From Mesorhizobium sp. (lineage in GTDB: Bacteria > Pseudomonadota > Alphaproteobacteria > Rhizobiales > Rhizobiaceae): 64,000 bases of DNA. Below, piece after piece: positions 33,189 through 41,811 of the stretch. Each line of letters opens with the position of its first letter. The stretch's first letter is position 1. The notes under the pieces are model-generated. The model worked only from the letters and a program-made list of their open reading frames with translations. It was not told the DNA's origin and did not search any database. The position numbers and the translations under genes were made by a program. The stretch lies in assembly GCA_004963905.1 (NCBI GenBank), contig SUGL01000017.1, positions 62,001 to 126,000 of the forward strand, given 5' to 3'.

Positions 33189-34046
33189 TCAGACAGAGCC
33201 CGAGGGAAAGGACATGCCGGCCAGCCTCTGCGTGAAGCTCGCCGCCTCATGCGCGTTGATGTCGGCGGCGCGGATCAGGTTGTCGAAATGGCTGGTCAGG
33301 GTGCGGACCGGCTGGGTGGCGTTCAACACCAGATACATGTCGCCGACATAGATCGCGGCGCGATAAGGACCGAAGATCGTGTAGGGGATCGAATAGCGCA
33401 TGCGGCCGTCGTAGAGGAACAGCCGGAAGGTTGGGTAAAGGTCGTCGAGGAGCGTTGCCATGTGCAGCAATTGCCGGCGGCGCTCGGCTTCCGGAAAACG
33501 GTCCCAAATGCCGAGACCGCGCGCGAAGATCTCCAGCGTATGGCGCGGCATGCAAACTTCCATGTCGGTCTCGGGCCGCCTGTTGTAGTCGATGCGGTAC
33601 TGCGTTTCGCCGGCCTGCGCTTCGCGGCTCTTATTGGCGATGCCCGCCTCGTACTCGACCAGCGCCTCGGTGCGTAAGAGGTCCGGAATGCCCGCCGGGA
33701 CGTAGCGGATCTTCGTGCCGGCCGCCTCGGCGTGCCATTTGGCAAGCAGCGTGCGGTCGAAGCCGTCCGGCGCCTCTTCGATCTCCAGGCTTTCTCTTAT
33801 TTCGCCGGTGACGCCTTCGTCCTGGCTCAAGCCCAACAGCCAGTCGAGCGACACCTTGAACTCGGCGGCGATGTTGAGAAGCGTCTCGGCGCGAGGCAGG
33901 CGGGTCGAGGCCCCTGACAGCAGTTGCGACAGCGCCGAACGGTCGATGCCGACAGCCGTCGCGAAGGCCGACTGGTTCAAGTCGGAGCGTGTCAAGAGCA
34001 ATTTCAAACGCTCCCGGAAGATCGTCGACAGATCACGCTTGTCCAT
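33189..34046 (-). CDS. XRE-family regulator with C-terminal sensory domain
   Basis: This 285-residue regulator has an N-terminal XRE HTH (FRERLKLLLTRSDLNQSAFATAVGIDRSALSQLLSGASTRLPRAETLLNIAAEF). A roughly 180-residue C-terminal part containing CMPRHTLEIFARGLGIWDRFPEAERRRQ probably binds a ligand. The ATG at 34046 has GGAG at proper spacing. It is divergent from a desaturase, which it probably controls; inverted repeats lie between them. Confidence 0.8.
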   Translation of the reverse strand: MDKRDLSTIFRERLKLLLTRSDLNQSAFATAVGIDRSALSQLLSGASTRLPRAETLLNIAAEFKVSLDWLLGLSQDEGVTGEIRESLEIEEAPDGFDRTLLAKWHAEAAGTKIRYVPAGIPDLLRTEALVEYEAGIANKSREAQAGETQYRIDYNRRPETDMEVCMPRHTLEIFARGLGIWDRFPEAERRRQLLHMATLLDDLYPTFRLFLYDGRMRYSIPYTIFGPYRAAIYVGDMYLVLNATQPVRTLTSHFDNLIRAADINAHEAASFTQRLAGMSFPSGSV

Positions 34047-34189
34047 GCGGCAGCTCCTGCCTGAGGGAGGAAAAATTTGCGCCAGCACGGCATTCGGCTG
34101 CTGCGAAGGCGTAAATGAATCTCCGAATTTGTTTACAATCTATAACATTTGCCGCCAAAAATGCGCAATCGCAACAGTTTGTGCGCTTT

Positions 34190-34234
34190 GTCGCGTTGCG
34201 ACAACGAAAGGCTCCTGACACAATGTTGTCAGGA
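34190..34234. promoter_or_regulatory. Two inverted repeats in the XRE/desaturase intergenic region
   Basis: TTGTCGC-N3-GCGACAA (34188-34204) and TCCTGACA-N6-TGTCAGGA (34213-34234). Both are perfect. They are candidate operators for the XRE regulator; the first also carries the GTCGC half-site discussed for the betaine genes. Confidence 0.45.
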
Positions 34235-34275
34235 ATCGAACTGGTTCCGGCGACTGGAAGGCAGTGGTCGATAGC

Positions 34276-35286
34276 ATGACTGGCATAAGCAAGAGACGTA
34301 GCACCAAACCGGCCGTGGAATGGCCGACCGTATTCCTCGCACTCTTTTGTTACGGCGCCTGGCTCGCCACGGGTTTCCTGCTTTGGCCTTCCTATCCGCT
34401 GCTGGCTCTCGCCGTCCTGGCCGTGATACTGGCCCTGCAGTCCTCGCTCATGCACGAAGTTTCGCACGGCCACCCGACCCGCAACGCCAGGATCAACGAA
34501 GCCTTCGTCTTCCTGCCGATCGGCTTCGTCTGGCCGTTCCGCCGCTTCAAGACGATCCACCTTCGCCATCATGCCGACGAGCGGCTGACCGATCCGCTGG
34601 ACGATCCGGAAAGCTATTATCAGGCGCTCTGGATGCATGAGGAACTGCCGCCGGCGATGAAGTTCCTGCTCAAGATCAACAACACCATGGTCGGCCGCTT
34701 CATTCTCGGCCCGTGGCTGTCGTCGATCGGCTTCTTCATCGATGACGCCACGCAGATTGCCGCCGGCGACAAGACGATCCGCAACGCCTGGCTGCTGCAT
34801 GCCATCGGCCTTGTCGTGGTTGTGCCGATCGTGACGTTGGCCTTCGGCATCCCGCTCTGGCTCTACATACTGGTGCCGGTGTGGTTCGGCCAGTCGCTGA
34901 TCTCGGTGCGCACCTATGCCGAGCACCAGTGGTCGGAACATCCGGAGGGGCGCACGATCATCGTCGAGCGGTCGCCGCTGTCGTTCCTGTTCCTCAACAA
35001 CAACCTGCATTTCGTGCATCACAAGAGCCCGACGGTCGCCTGGTACAAGCTGCCGAAGATGTTTCGCGATCGCCGCGAAGAATGGCTGCGGATGAACAAC
35101 GGATATGTCTATCCGAGTTATTTCGCGCTGATCAAATCCTTCGCCTTCAAGGCCAAGGAGCCGGTGGTGCACCCGGTGCTGCGCCGTACGCCGGAGCCCG
35201 GCCGTGCCTTCAAGCCGCGCATCAGGGCGCGTAATGTGAATGGACTTGGAACGGCTCCAGTGCCGGCCGAGCCGCCCAAAGAGTAA
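34276..35286 (+). CDS. Membrane fatty acid desaturase
   Basis: This 336-residue protein has four or more hydrophobic segments and the three His boxes of membrane di-iron desaturases: HEVSHGH, HLRHH and HFVHH. It oxidises a membrane or lipid-linked hydrocarbon chain using O2. An in-frame GTG at 34264 would add four residues; neither start has an ideal ribosome-binding site. Divergent from an XRE-type regulator. Confidence 0.85.
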   Translation: MTGISKRRSTKPAVEWPTVFLALFCYGAWLATGFLLWPSYPLLALAVLAVILALQSSLMHEVSHGHPTRNARINEAFVFLPIGFVWPFRRFKTIHLRHHADERLTDPLDDPESYYQALWMHEELPPAMKFLLKINNTMVGRFILGPWLSSIGFFIDDATQIAAGDKTIRNAWLLHAIGLVVVVPIVTLAFGIPLWLYILVPVWFGQSLISVRTYAEHQWSEHPEGRTIIVERSPLSFLFLNNNLHFVHHKSPTVAWYKLPKMFRDRREEWLRMNNGYVYPSYFALIKSFAFKAKEPVVHPVLRRTPEPGRAFKPRIRARNVNGLGTAPVPAEPPKE

Positions 35287-35361
35287 TTTCGACTTTCCGC
35301 GACGGCTTTTTCTCGCGGAACGCAGGCGCCGATGGCCGCTTGTCATTGAAAGCTATTCGTC

Positions 35362-36207
35362 ATGAGCAAGTTGGTTGCGGCCTTGCCGATGTATGACTGG
35401 CCCGAGATGCGCGGCGAGGTCGACGCGCAATGGGCAAAGCTGCGCGACGCTTTCCGGCAGAGGGGTATCGATGCGCCGGAGAAAATGGCGCGCAGCAATC
35501 GCGATTTGCCGCCGGTGCCAGGCGGTATCCGTGACGATACCGGAAGACTGATCGCGTCCGACCCGGCGACATTGCCCCCGGACGAGTTCGATTTTCACCA
35601 GCTTTGGCTGAGCCCTGCGCTGCTCTTCGGGCAAACCTGCTGGGGGCCGATGGAGCTCGGCCTGGCCGGGCATGTGCAGGTGGTCGCCCAGCCAAGCTAT
35701 GACGAAATCGAGGGCGGGCAGGGCGAGCTCTATTCCAGCGCGCTGGTGATGCTCGCCGATGGCGGGCGGTCGGTTGCCTCGCCCGAGGATGGCAAGGCCG
35801 TCATCCCGCTCGATCTCGTCCGCGGCAAGCGCTTCATCTTCAACAATCCGGATTCCATGTCCGGGCTGCTGGGGCTGACGCACGACCTGGAGGCGATCGG
35901 CGAAACTCTAGACATCTTCGCCTCGCGCAGCGAAAGCGGCGGCCACCGGTCGTCGATCGTCGCCGTCGCCGAGGGCAGGGCCGACGTCGCCGCCATCGAC
36001 TGCCAGAGCTGGGCGTTGGCGCAGCGTTTCGAGCCGGCGGCGCGGCGCGTGAAAGTGGTCGGCTGGACGGCAAGGCGCAAGGGCTTGCCGTTCATCACCG
36101 CCAGGACCACATCGGCGGACGTCGTCGCATCCATGCGCGAAGCCATCGCCGAGCTTGGCTTGAAAGGTTCAGCCGCCAAGCAACCGTTCGTCGAGCGGAT
36201 AGTTTGA
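35362..36207 (+). CDS. PhnD-like phosphate/phosphonate-type binding protein without signal peptide
   Basis: This 281-residue protein has the PhnD-type pattern (SRSESGGHRSSIVAVAEGRADVAAIDCQSWALAQRF; FIFNNPDSMSGLLGL). It begins directly MSKLVAALPMYDWPEM with no signal peptide, and no permease or ATPase gene is near. A cytoplasmic sensor or enzyme-like role is possible. Its 3' end overlaps the convergent DddP-like gene by 39 bp. Confidence 0.75.
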   Translation: MSKLVAALPMYDWPEMRGEVDAQWAKLRDAFRQRGIDAPEKMARSNRDLPPVPGGIRDDTGRLIASDPATLPPDEFDFHQLWLSPALLFGQTCWGPMELGLAGHVQVVAQPSYDEIEGGQGELYSSALVMLADGGRSVASPEDGKAVIPLDLVRGKRFIFNNPDSMSGLLGLTHDLEAIGETLDIFASRSESGGHRSSIVAVAEGRADVAAIDCQSWALAQRFEPAARRVKVVGWTARRKGLPFITARTTSADVVASMREAIAELGLKGSAAKQPFVERIV

Positions 36208-37515
36208 GAGCCTTTCGTTACCCGTCTTGGTGATCAGGATCTGCTCCTCGATCTTGACGCCCTCGCGTCCACCCAGCCTGCCGATGTAGCTTTCCACGCA
36301 AAGCACCATGCCAGGCTCGAGCACGCCGTCCGGCGTGTCGTCCGTCCAGTCGCTGGCATGCGGCAGGGTCGGGTATTCGTCCGCCAGCCCGACGCCGTGG
36401 TAGAGCACGCCGTAGCGCGCCGGGAAGCAGTCACCGGGCGGCGCCGCCGAGCGTTCGACGAGGTCGCGGAAAGAGATGGCAGGCCGCAATAGGCTGGTGT
36501 TGTGCGCGATCTGGTCGGCGGCGATGCGGAACAGGTCGCGCTGCTCGTTCGATGGTCTGCCGTCGCCACAGAGCCAGGTGCGCGAGAGATCGGCACAGAA
36601 GCCATAGGGGCCGATGAGGTCGGTGTCGAAGGCGACGAGATCGCCATCCTCGATGACGCGTGACGAACATTCCTGGAACCAGGGATTGGTGCGCGGCCCG
36701 GACGAAAGAAGCCGGGTCTCGATCCATTCGCCGCCGCGCGCGATGTTGCCGCGATGCAGCTCCGCCCACAACTCGTTCTCGGAAATGCCCGGCTTCAGCG
36801 CCGCTTCCATCTCGCCCATTGCCGCCTCGCAGGCGACGATGGCGCGGCGCATGGCAAGGATTTCGTCGGGCGATTTGATCAGGCGCGCATTCTCCATCAC
36901 CGCCTCGCCATTGCCGACGGTGATGCCGCGGCGGGCAAGCTCGTCGATGCCTTCCGGATTGATGTGGTCGACCGCGATACGCCGGTTGCCACCGCCGTGC
37001 TCGGCAAGGAGTTCGGCGATGCCGGCTCCCCAGCGGCGAACCTTCTTGTCGGTCAGCTCGCCGCTATAAAGATACATCCACGACACAGCCGGTCGCACCT
37101 CGTCGACGACCCCAGCGTGATCCGACAAGTGCTCACAGGAGAAATAGTCGAACAGCACCACCGGGCCTTCCGTGGCGACGAAACAGTGGCGGGTCGGGTT
37201 GTGCGCGACCCAAAGCTGCATGTTGGTCGTATCGGTCGCGTAGCGGATGTTGACCGGATCGTAGAGCAGGGCGCCGGCATAGTCGCGGCGCTTGAGCTCG
37301 GCGCGGATGCGCGCGAGCCGGTAGCTCCGCATGGCAGCCAGGTTTGGGGCGGCAACGCCTGCAGCCGCCCATTCGGCTTCGGCCTGCGCGCCATAGCCCA
37401 GCACATGCTGGTTGAGCGCTGCAGCCTTCTCGCGGGAAGCCTCGCGCAGCGCTTCGACGGAGCCCGGTTCGAAGGGCATGATCTTGCGGTGGCGGCCGAA
37501 GCGAAATTTGTCCAT
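36169..37515 (-). CDS. DddP-like M24 metalloprotein (probable DMSP lyase)
   Basis: This 448-residue protein has the creatinase/M24 fold but matches DddP, the DMSP lyase, rather than peptidases. Blocks DYAGALLYDPVNIRYATD, TNMQLWVAHNP and GEWIETRLLSSGPRTNPWFQEC are nearly the same as in Roseovarius DddP as I recall it. Putative metal ligands D297, D299, D309, H373, E408, E423 and catalytic base D379 are all present, each shifted by two from the DddP numbering I remember. It would cleave DMSP to dimethyl sulfide and acrylate. A related betaine-active enzyme is the alternative. Confidence 0.75.
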   Translation of the reverse strand: MDKFRFGRHRKIMPFEPGSVEALREASREKAAALNQHVLGYGAQAEAEWAAAGVAAPNLAAMRSYRLARIRAELKRRDYAGALLYDPVNIRYATDTTNMQLWVAHNPTRHCFVATEGPVVLFDYFSCEHLSDHAGVVDEVRPAVSWMYLYSGELTDKKVRRWGAGIAELLAEHGGGNRRIAVDHINPEGIDELARRGITVGNGEAVMENARLIKSPDEILAMRRAIVACEAAMGEMEAALKPGISENELWAELHRGNIARGGEWIETRLLSSGPRTNPWFQECSSRVIEDGDLVAFDTDLIGPYGFCADLSRTWLCGDGRPSNEQRDLFRIAADQIAHNTSLLRPAISFRDLVERSAAPPGDCFPARYGVLYHGVGLADEYPTLPHASDWTDDTPDGVLEPGMVLCVESYIGRLGGREGVKIEEQILITKTGNERLSNYPLDERLLGG

Positions 37516-37530
37516 GCGGTCCCCCTGCGC

Positions 37531-39048
37531 CTATTGCACCGCGATCTTATGAAGCCTGGTGATCGTGACTTGGCGGGTTCGCGGCGTGCCTCCGAGCAGC
37601 TGCGGCACGTCGATGCGCCGATGGATGGTGTCCATCACGTAGCCCGCCTTGGCGATCCTGTCGAAGATGACCCCGACGGGTTCCCTGTCATCAGCCAGGA
37701 CGAGCACCGCCGGCTCGCGGATCGACTGGCTGAAGTCAGGTATCTCGTCGTCGAGTATGACGAGATCCGGATCGACCAGCCGCAGATTGCCGACCCAGAA
37801 CCAGCTTGAGACCACTGTGCCTACCGGTCCATCGACGGTGATCTGGCCGTAAAGCGAACGATAGTCCATCCGTACGATACGGCCACGATTGTTACCGCCG
37901 TTCAGATGCATGTACCAGCTCGCCGGTAACGCCAGAATGGCAAGGGCGGCGCCGACGAAGACGATCGTGCCTTGCGTCTTGCGGCCCCTGTTTCCCATGG
38001 CGTCGAGCCGCATGGCAAGGGCGACTGGCAGCAGAACGAAAACAGGCAGCATCCAGCGATCGCGAAATTGCGTCACGCCGCCAACAAGAACCACCACGAG
38101 CGTGAGCAACAAGGCGAGGGCAATCGCCCGCCAGACCAACTTTTCGGGCCAGGATGCCGCCACGGGTGGCGGTGCGGATTCCTTGCGTGCCAGGAAGAAG
38201 GCGAGGGCAAAGACTGAGATCGGAAGTCCAGCGAAGTTGAGTATCGCGTTGCCAAGGCCAAGAATGCCGAGAGATGCCGTTTCCGCCGCGCGGCCGCCCT
38301 CAACGCCATCGAAGCTCCCGCCGTGCGCCAGCAGGTCTCCCAGATGCGTGAGGCTCCAGTAGAATGTCGGCAGGCAGGCGAGGATCGCCACAGCCACGCT
38401 GATCAGGAAACGGCGATCGAAGATCGCCTCACGCGTCTCGCGAAGCGACAGCGCCGCAAGGAACAGCGCGGCGAGAAAGATCACCACATTGTATTTCGAC
38501 AACGTCGCCGCGGCCGTCGCCAGGCCAAGCAGCACATAGGCGGCCGTCGAACGCCGTTTCTGTACTTCGACCACCGCCAGGAGCAGCAGCGACGAAAAGC
38601 AGAAAACGGCGATCGAGTGGGTGAGGGCGTGCTGCATCTCCCACACGATCTGAGGAAAAAGCAGCAGGCCGAACATCGCCGCGGCGGCCGCGCGGTTCGA
38701 GTAGCCGAAGCGGCGCACTGCCGCAAAGGACGCGATCAACCCACCGGCCAGCAGGGCGTATTTGACGATCTTGAGCGCGAGGATGTCGGTGCCGACCAGC
38801 GATGCGGTGAGGATGCCGAGCCAGGTGTATAAAGGCGGCTGCGAGCTGCCATAGCCGGCCGCCAGGAAGCGCATCGCCATCAACTGTTCGGCGTCGTCGA
38901 CGCCGACGCCCGTGCCCACGACGTGGGACAAGAGCGCCATCACCGCTATCTGGACAAGGCAGTATGCAAGAGCAAACGCGATCGCGGCGCTGAATGGGCC
39001 GACCCGTTCATCGCAGAGCCAGTCGGTCCATTTCTCTAGCTGCCGCAA
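37531..39048 (-). CDS. Glycosyltransferase family 39 (ArnT/PMT-like) membrane protein
   Basis: This 505-residue multi-pass protein (about 11-12 hydrophobic segments) carries the first-loop acid motif GVDDAEQLMAMRFLAAGYGSSQPPLYTWL, as in polyprenyl-phosphate-sugar-dependent glycosyltransferases. The soluble C-terminal domain follows the last helix. Likely transfers a sugar from an undecaprenyl carrier to an envelope glycan or lipid A. The acceptor is unknown. Confidence 0.75.
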   Translation of the reverse strand: MRQLEKWTDWLCDERVGPFSAAIAFALAYCLVQIAVMALLSHVVGTGVGVDDAEQLMAMRFLAAGYGSSQPPLYTWLGILTASLVGTDILALKIVKYALLAGGLIASFAAVRRFGYSNRAAAAAMFGLLLFPQIVWEMQHALTHSIAVFCFSSLLLLAVVEVQKRRSTAAYVLLGLATAAATLSKYNVVIFLAALFLAALSLRETREAIFDRRFLISVAVAILACLPTFYWSLTHLGDLLAHGGSFDGVEGGRAAETASLGILGLGNAILNFAGLPISVFALAFFLARKESAPPPVAASWPEKLVWRAIALALLLTLVVVLVGGVTQFRDRWMLPVFVLLPVALAMRLDAMGNRGRKTQGTIVFVGAALAILALPASWYMHLNGGNNRGRIVRMDYRSLYGQITVDGPVGTVVSSWFWVGNLRLVDPDLVILDDEIPDFSQSIREPAVLVLADDREPVGVIFDRIAKAGYVMDTIHRRIDVPQLLGGTPRTRQVTITRLHKIAVQ

Positions 39049-39127
39049 AGGGGTCGTCTTCTCACTGATGCGTTGGTGGCCGGTTGTTTATATAGCCGGC
39101 CACCGGCGCGATCCGAAAGCGGTACAT

Positions 39128-39170
39128 TCGGGGCGAAACCGCGCACACTTTTCCTGGAGTTGCTCTAGGC
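39128..39170. repeat. Degenerate GGAATTGC-family intergenic repeat
   Basis: Core GCGAAACCGCGCACACTTTTCCTGGAGTTGCTCTAGG resembles the element at 57026-57069 (GAAAACCGCTTCACACTTTCCC then TGGAATTGCTCTAA). It lies between the glycosyltransferase and dehydrogenase 2 genes and overlaps the latter's last codons. Confidence 0.4.
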
Positions 39171-41735
39171 GCGCATCTTTTCGCCGCTCGGGTCGAAAGG
39201 CGGCTCGATATTGATGCGGGCCGGGCGGCGGTGGCCGAGAATCTCGATCTCGAACAGGCCGGAGCTCTCGTCCTCGGCAAGGGCGGCCGGCACATAGCCC
39301 TGCGCCATCGACTTCTGGACATAGTGGGCATAGCCGCCCGAAGTCACCCAGCCGACGACGCGCCACTCGCCGTCGACAATGCCGCGCACGGCCGAAGCGC
39401 CCTCGGCGGCCTTGGAGCCGCGCACTTCCTTGCCGGTCTCGTCGAAGCGCGGCGCACCGTAGCCATGCGGCTTTTCCACCGTGCCGTAGTCCTTGCCGAC
39501 CTTGGCCCAGATCGGCTCGTCGCCCATCACGTCGGCGTCGGCCGCGTCGACGATGAAGGAGACGCGGCGCAGCTTCGGCCCCTGCGCCTGCTCTTTGGCT
39601 GACGCCTCGCGGCCGATGAAGTCGTTCTTCTCCAGCTTGATGAAGCGGTCCATCGAACCTTCGAACGGTCCGTAGATCGGGCGCAGTTCGCGGAACCAGG
39701 TCGGGAAGTTCTTCTCCAGGCGCATCGACAAGAGCGCCCGCATGCCGAAATCGACGATGCCGAATTCCTCGCCGGCTTCCTTGATCGCCTTGTAGACCAG
39801 GCGCTGGTAGGCCGGCGCCATCCAGATCTCGTAGCCGAGGTCGCCGGTATAGGTGATGCGGTTGACCATGCAGGGCGCGCCGCCGACCGCCATCTCGCGG
39901 AAATCCATGAAGCGGAAGGCCTTGGTTGAGACATCGACGTCGACGAGCTTCTGCAACAGGTCGCGTGATTTCGGCCCGGCGATGGACAGGCCGACCAGCG
40001 TCTGGTCGAAGCGGTGGATGCGTACCGAACCGTCCTTCGGCAGGTGCTTCTCGAACCAGCGCATATGATATTTCTGTGCGGCCGACGAGCCCCAGATCAT
40101 GAAGCGGTCCTCGTCGATCTTGGCGATGGTGAAGTCGCCGATCAGCTTGCCGAACTCGTTGACCATGGGGGTCAGCACGATGCGACCGGTCTTCGGCATG
40201 CGGTTGGTCATCAGCCGGTTGAGGAAATCCTCGGCGCCCGGACCCGAGACCTCGTATTTGGCGAAGTTGGCGATTTCGGTGACGCCGACCCTTTCGCGCG
40301 TGGCGCGCACTTCTTCGCCGATCGGACCGAAATCGTTCGAACGGTGGAAGGAGACGATGTCCTTCGGCTCGGTGCCCTTGGGGGCGAACCAGAGCGGGGT
40401 TTCGAGGCCCCACGAGTCGCCCATGACGGCGTTGTTGGCGAGCATTGTGTCGTAGAGCGGGGTCGTCTGCGCCGGACGGGCGGCAGGCAGTTCCTCGTTC
40501 GGGAAGCGGATCGAGAAGCGCCGCGAATAGTTCTCGCGCACCTTGGCGTTGGTGTAGCGCAGCGTCGCCCATTCGCCGAAGCGGGCGACGTCCATGCCCC
40601 AGACGTCGAAGCCCGGATCGCCATGCACCATCCAGTTGGAGAGCGCAAGGCCGACGCCGCCGCCCTGGCTGAAGCCGGCCATGACGGCGCAGGCGCACCA
40701 GAAATTGGTCAGGCCCTGCACCGGACCGACCAGCGGGTTGCCGTCGAGCGCGAAGGTGAAGGGGCCGTTGATGATCTGCTTGATGCCGGCCTTCTCGATG
40801 CCGGGGAAATGCTTGAAGCCGATCTCCAGCGACGGCGCGATGCGGTCGATGTCTGGCTGCAGCAATTCATGGCCGAAATCCCAGGGCGTGTTGACCGGCG
40901 ACCACGGCTTGCAGGCCTTTTCATAGGTGCCGAGCAGGATGCCGTTGCGCTCCTGGCGGGTGTAAATCTCGCCCTTGAAGTCGAGCACGCCGATCATCTC
41001 GCGGCCGGTCGACTTGTTGAATTCCTCGACCTCCGGCATCGGCTCGGTGAGCAGATACATGTGCTCCATCGCCAGCACCGGTAATTCGACGCCGACCATG
41101 CGGCCGATCTCGCGCGCCCACAGTCCGCCGCAGTTGACGACATGCTCGGCCTTCACCGTGCCCTGCTCGGTGACGACGTTCCAGGTGCCGTCGACCTCCT
41201 GCGTCAGCTCGACGACACGGTTGCGCAGCACGATCTCGGCGCCGAGTTTTCGCGCGGCCTTGGCATAGGCATGCGTGGTGCCGGACGGATCGAGATGGCC
41301 TTCGACCGGGTCCCACATGGCGCCGACGAAATTCTTCTCGTCCATCAGCGGGAACATCGCCTTCGCTTCCGAAGGCGTGATCAGCTCGGTGTCCATGCCA
41401 AGATAGCGGCCCTTGGCGTGGGCAAGGCGCAGGAAGTCCATGCGCTCCGGCGTGTCGGCCATCATGACGCCGCCGGTCAGATGCAGCGAGCAGGACTGGC
41501 CGGAGAGCTCCTCGATCTCCTTGTAGAGCTGGACGGTATAGGCCTGCAGCTTGGCGACGTTGGGGTCGCCGTTGAGCGTATGGAAGCCGCCCGCCGCGTG
41601 CCAGGAGGAGCCGGAGGTCAGCTCCGAGCGCTCGATCAGCATGATGTCGGTCCAGCCGGCCTTGGCAAGGTGGTAAAGCACCGAGCAGCCGACGACACCG
41701 CCACCGATGACAACCGCTTTTACGTGGGATTTCAT
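39165..41735 (-). CDS. FAD-dependent oxidoreductase with GcvT domain, dimethylglycine dehydrogenase type (copy 2)
   Basis: This 856-residue protein has N-terminal DAO domain motif GGGVVG (11-16), SGSSWHAAGG with His46 in the covalent-FAD position of dimethylglycine/sarcosine dehydrogenases, and a GcvT-type C-terminal half from about residue 430. It oxidises an N-methyl group to methylene-THF. It follows MttB 2 by 76 bp on the same strand, so the pair probably forms an operon in which MttB removes the first methyl and this enzyme a later one. More typical of the family than copy 1. Confidence 0.88.
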   Translation of the reverse strand: MKSHVKAVVIGGGVVGCSVLYHLAKAGWTDIMLIERSELTSGSSWHAAGGFHTLNGDPNVAKLQAYTVQLYKEIEELSGQSCSLHLTGGVMMADTPERMDFLRLAHAKGRYLGMDTELITPSEAKAMFPLMDEKNFVGAMWDPVEGHLDPSGTTHAYAKAARKLGAEIVLRNRVVELTQEVDGTWNVVTEQGTVKAEHVVNCGGLWAREIGRMVGVELPVLAMEHMYLLTEPMPEVEEFNKSTGREMIGVLDFKGEIYTRQERNGILLGTYEKACKPWSPVNTPWDFGHELLQPDIDRIAPSLEIGFKHFPGIEKAGIKQIINGPFTFALDGNPLVGPVQGLTNFWCACAVMAGFSQGGGVGLALSNWMVHGDPGFDVWGMDVARFGEWATLRYTNAKVRENYSRRFSIRFPNEELPAARPAQTTPLYDTMLANNAVMGDSWGLETPLWFAPKGTEPKDIVSFHRSNDFGPIGEEVRATRERVGVTEIANFAKYEVSGPGAEDFLNRLMTNRMPKTGRIVLTPMVNEFGKLIGDFTIAKIDEDRFMIWGSSAAQKYHMRWFEKHLPKDGSVRIHRFDQTLVGLSIAGPKSRDLLQKLVDVDVSTKAFRFMDFREMAVGGAPCMVNRITYTGDLGYEIWMAPAYQRLVYKAIKEAGEEFGIVDFGMRALLSMRLEKNFPTWFRELRPIYGPFEGSMDRFIKLEKNDFIGREASAKEQAQGPKLRRVSFIVDAADADVMGDEPIWAKVGKDYGTVEKPHGYGAPRFDETGKEVRGSKAAEGASAVRGIVDGEWRVVGWVTSGGYAHYVQKSMAQGYVPAALAEDESSGLFEIEILGHRRPARINIEPPFDPSGEKMRA

Positions 41736-41811
41736 GAAGATAGATCCGTGTTGTGCAATGTGGAGTCAGGAATGTTGTTGCTGTCCGACGATTCAGTCAG
41801 CCCACTGATGA

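Noticed and set aside
36169..37515. Ordinary Xaa-Pro aminopeptidase call for the M24 protein
   Set aside because: The sequence blocks and the full residue set match DddP more closely than peptidases; the generic M24 fold alone would have suggested a peptidase.
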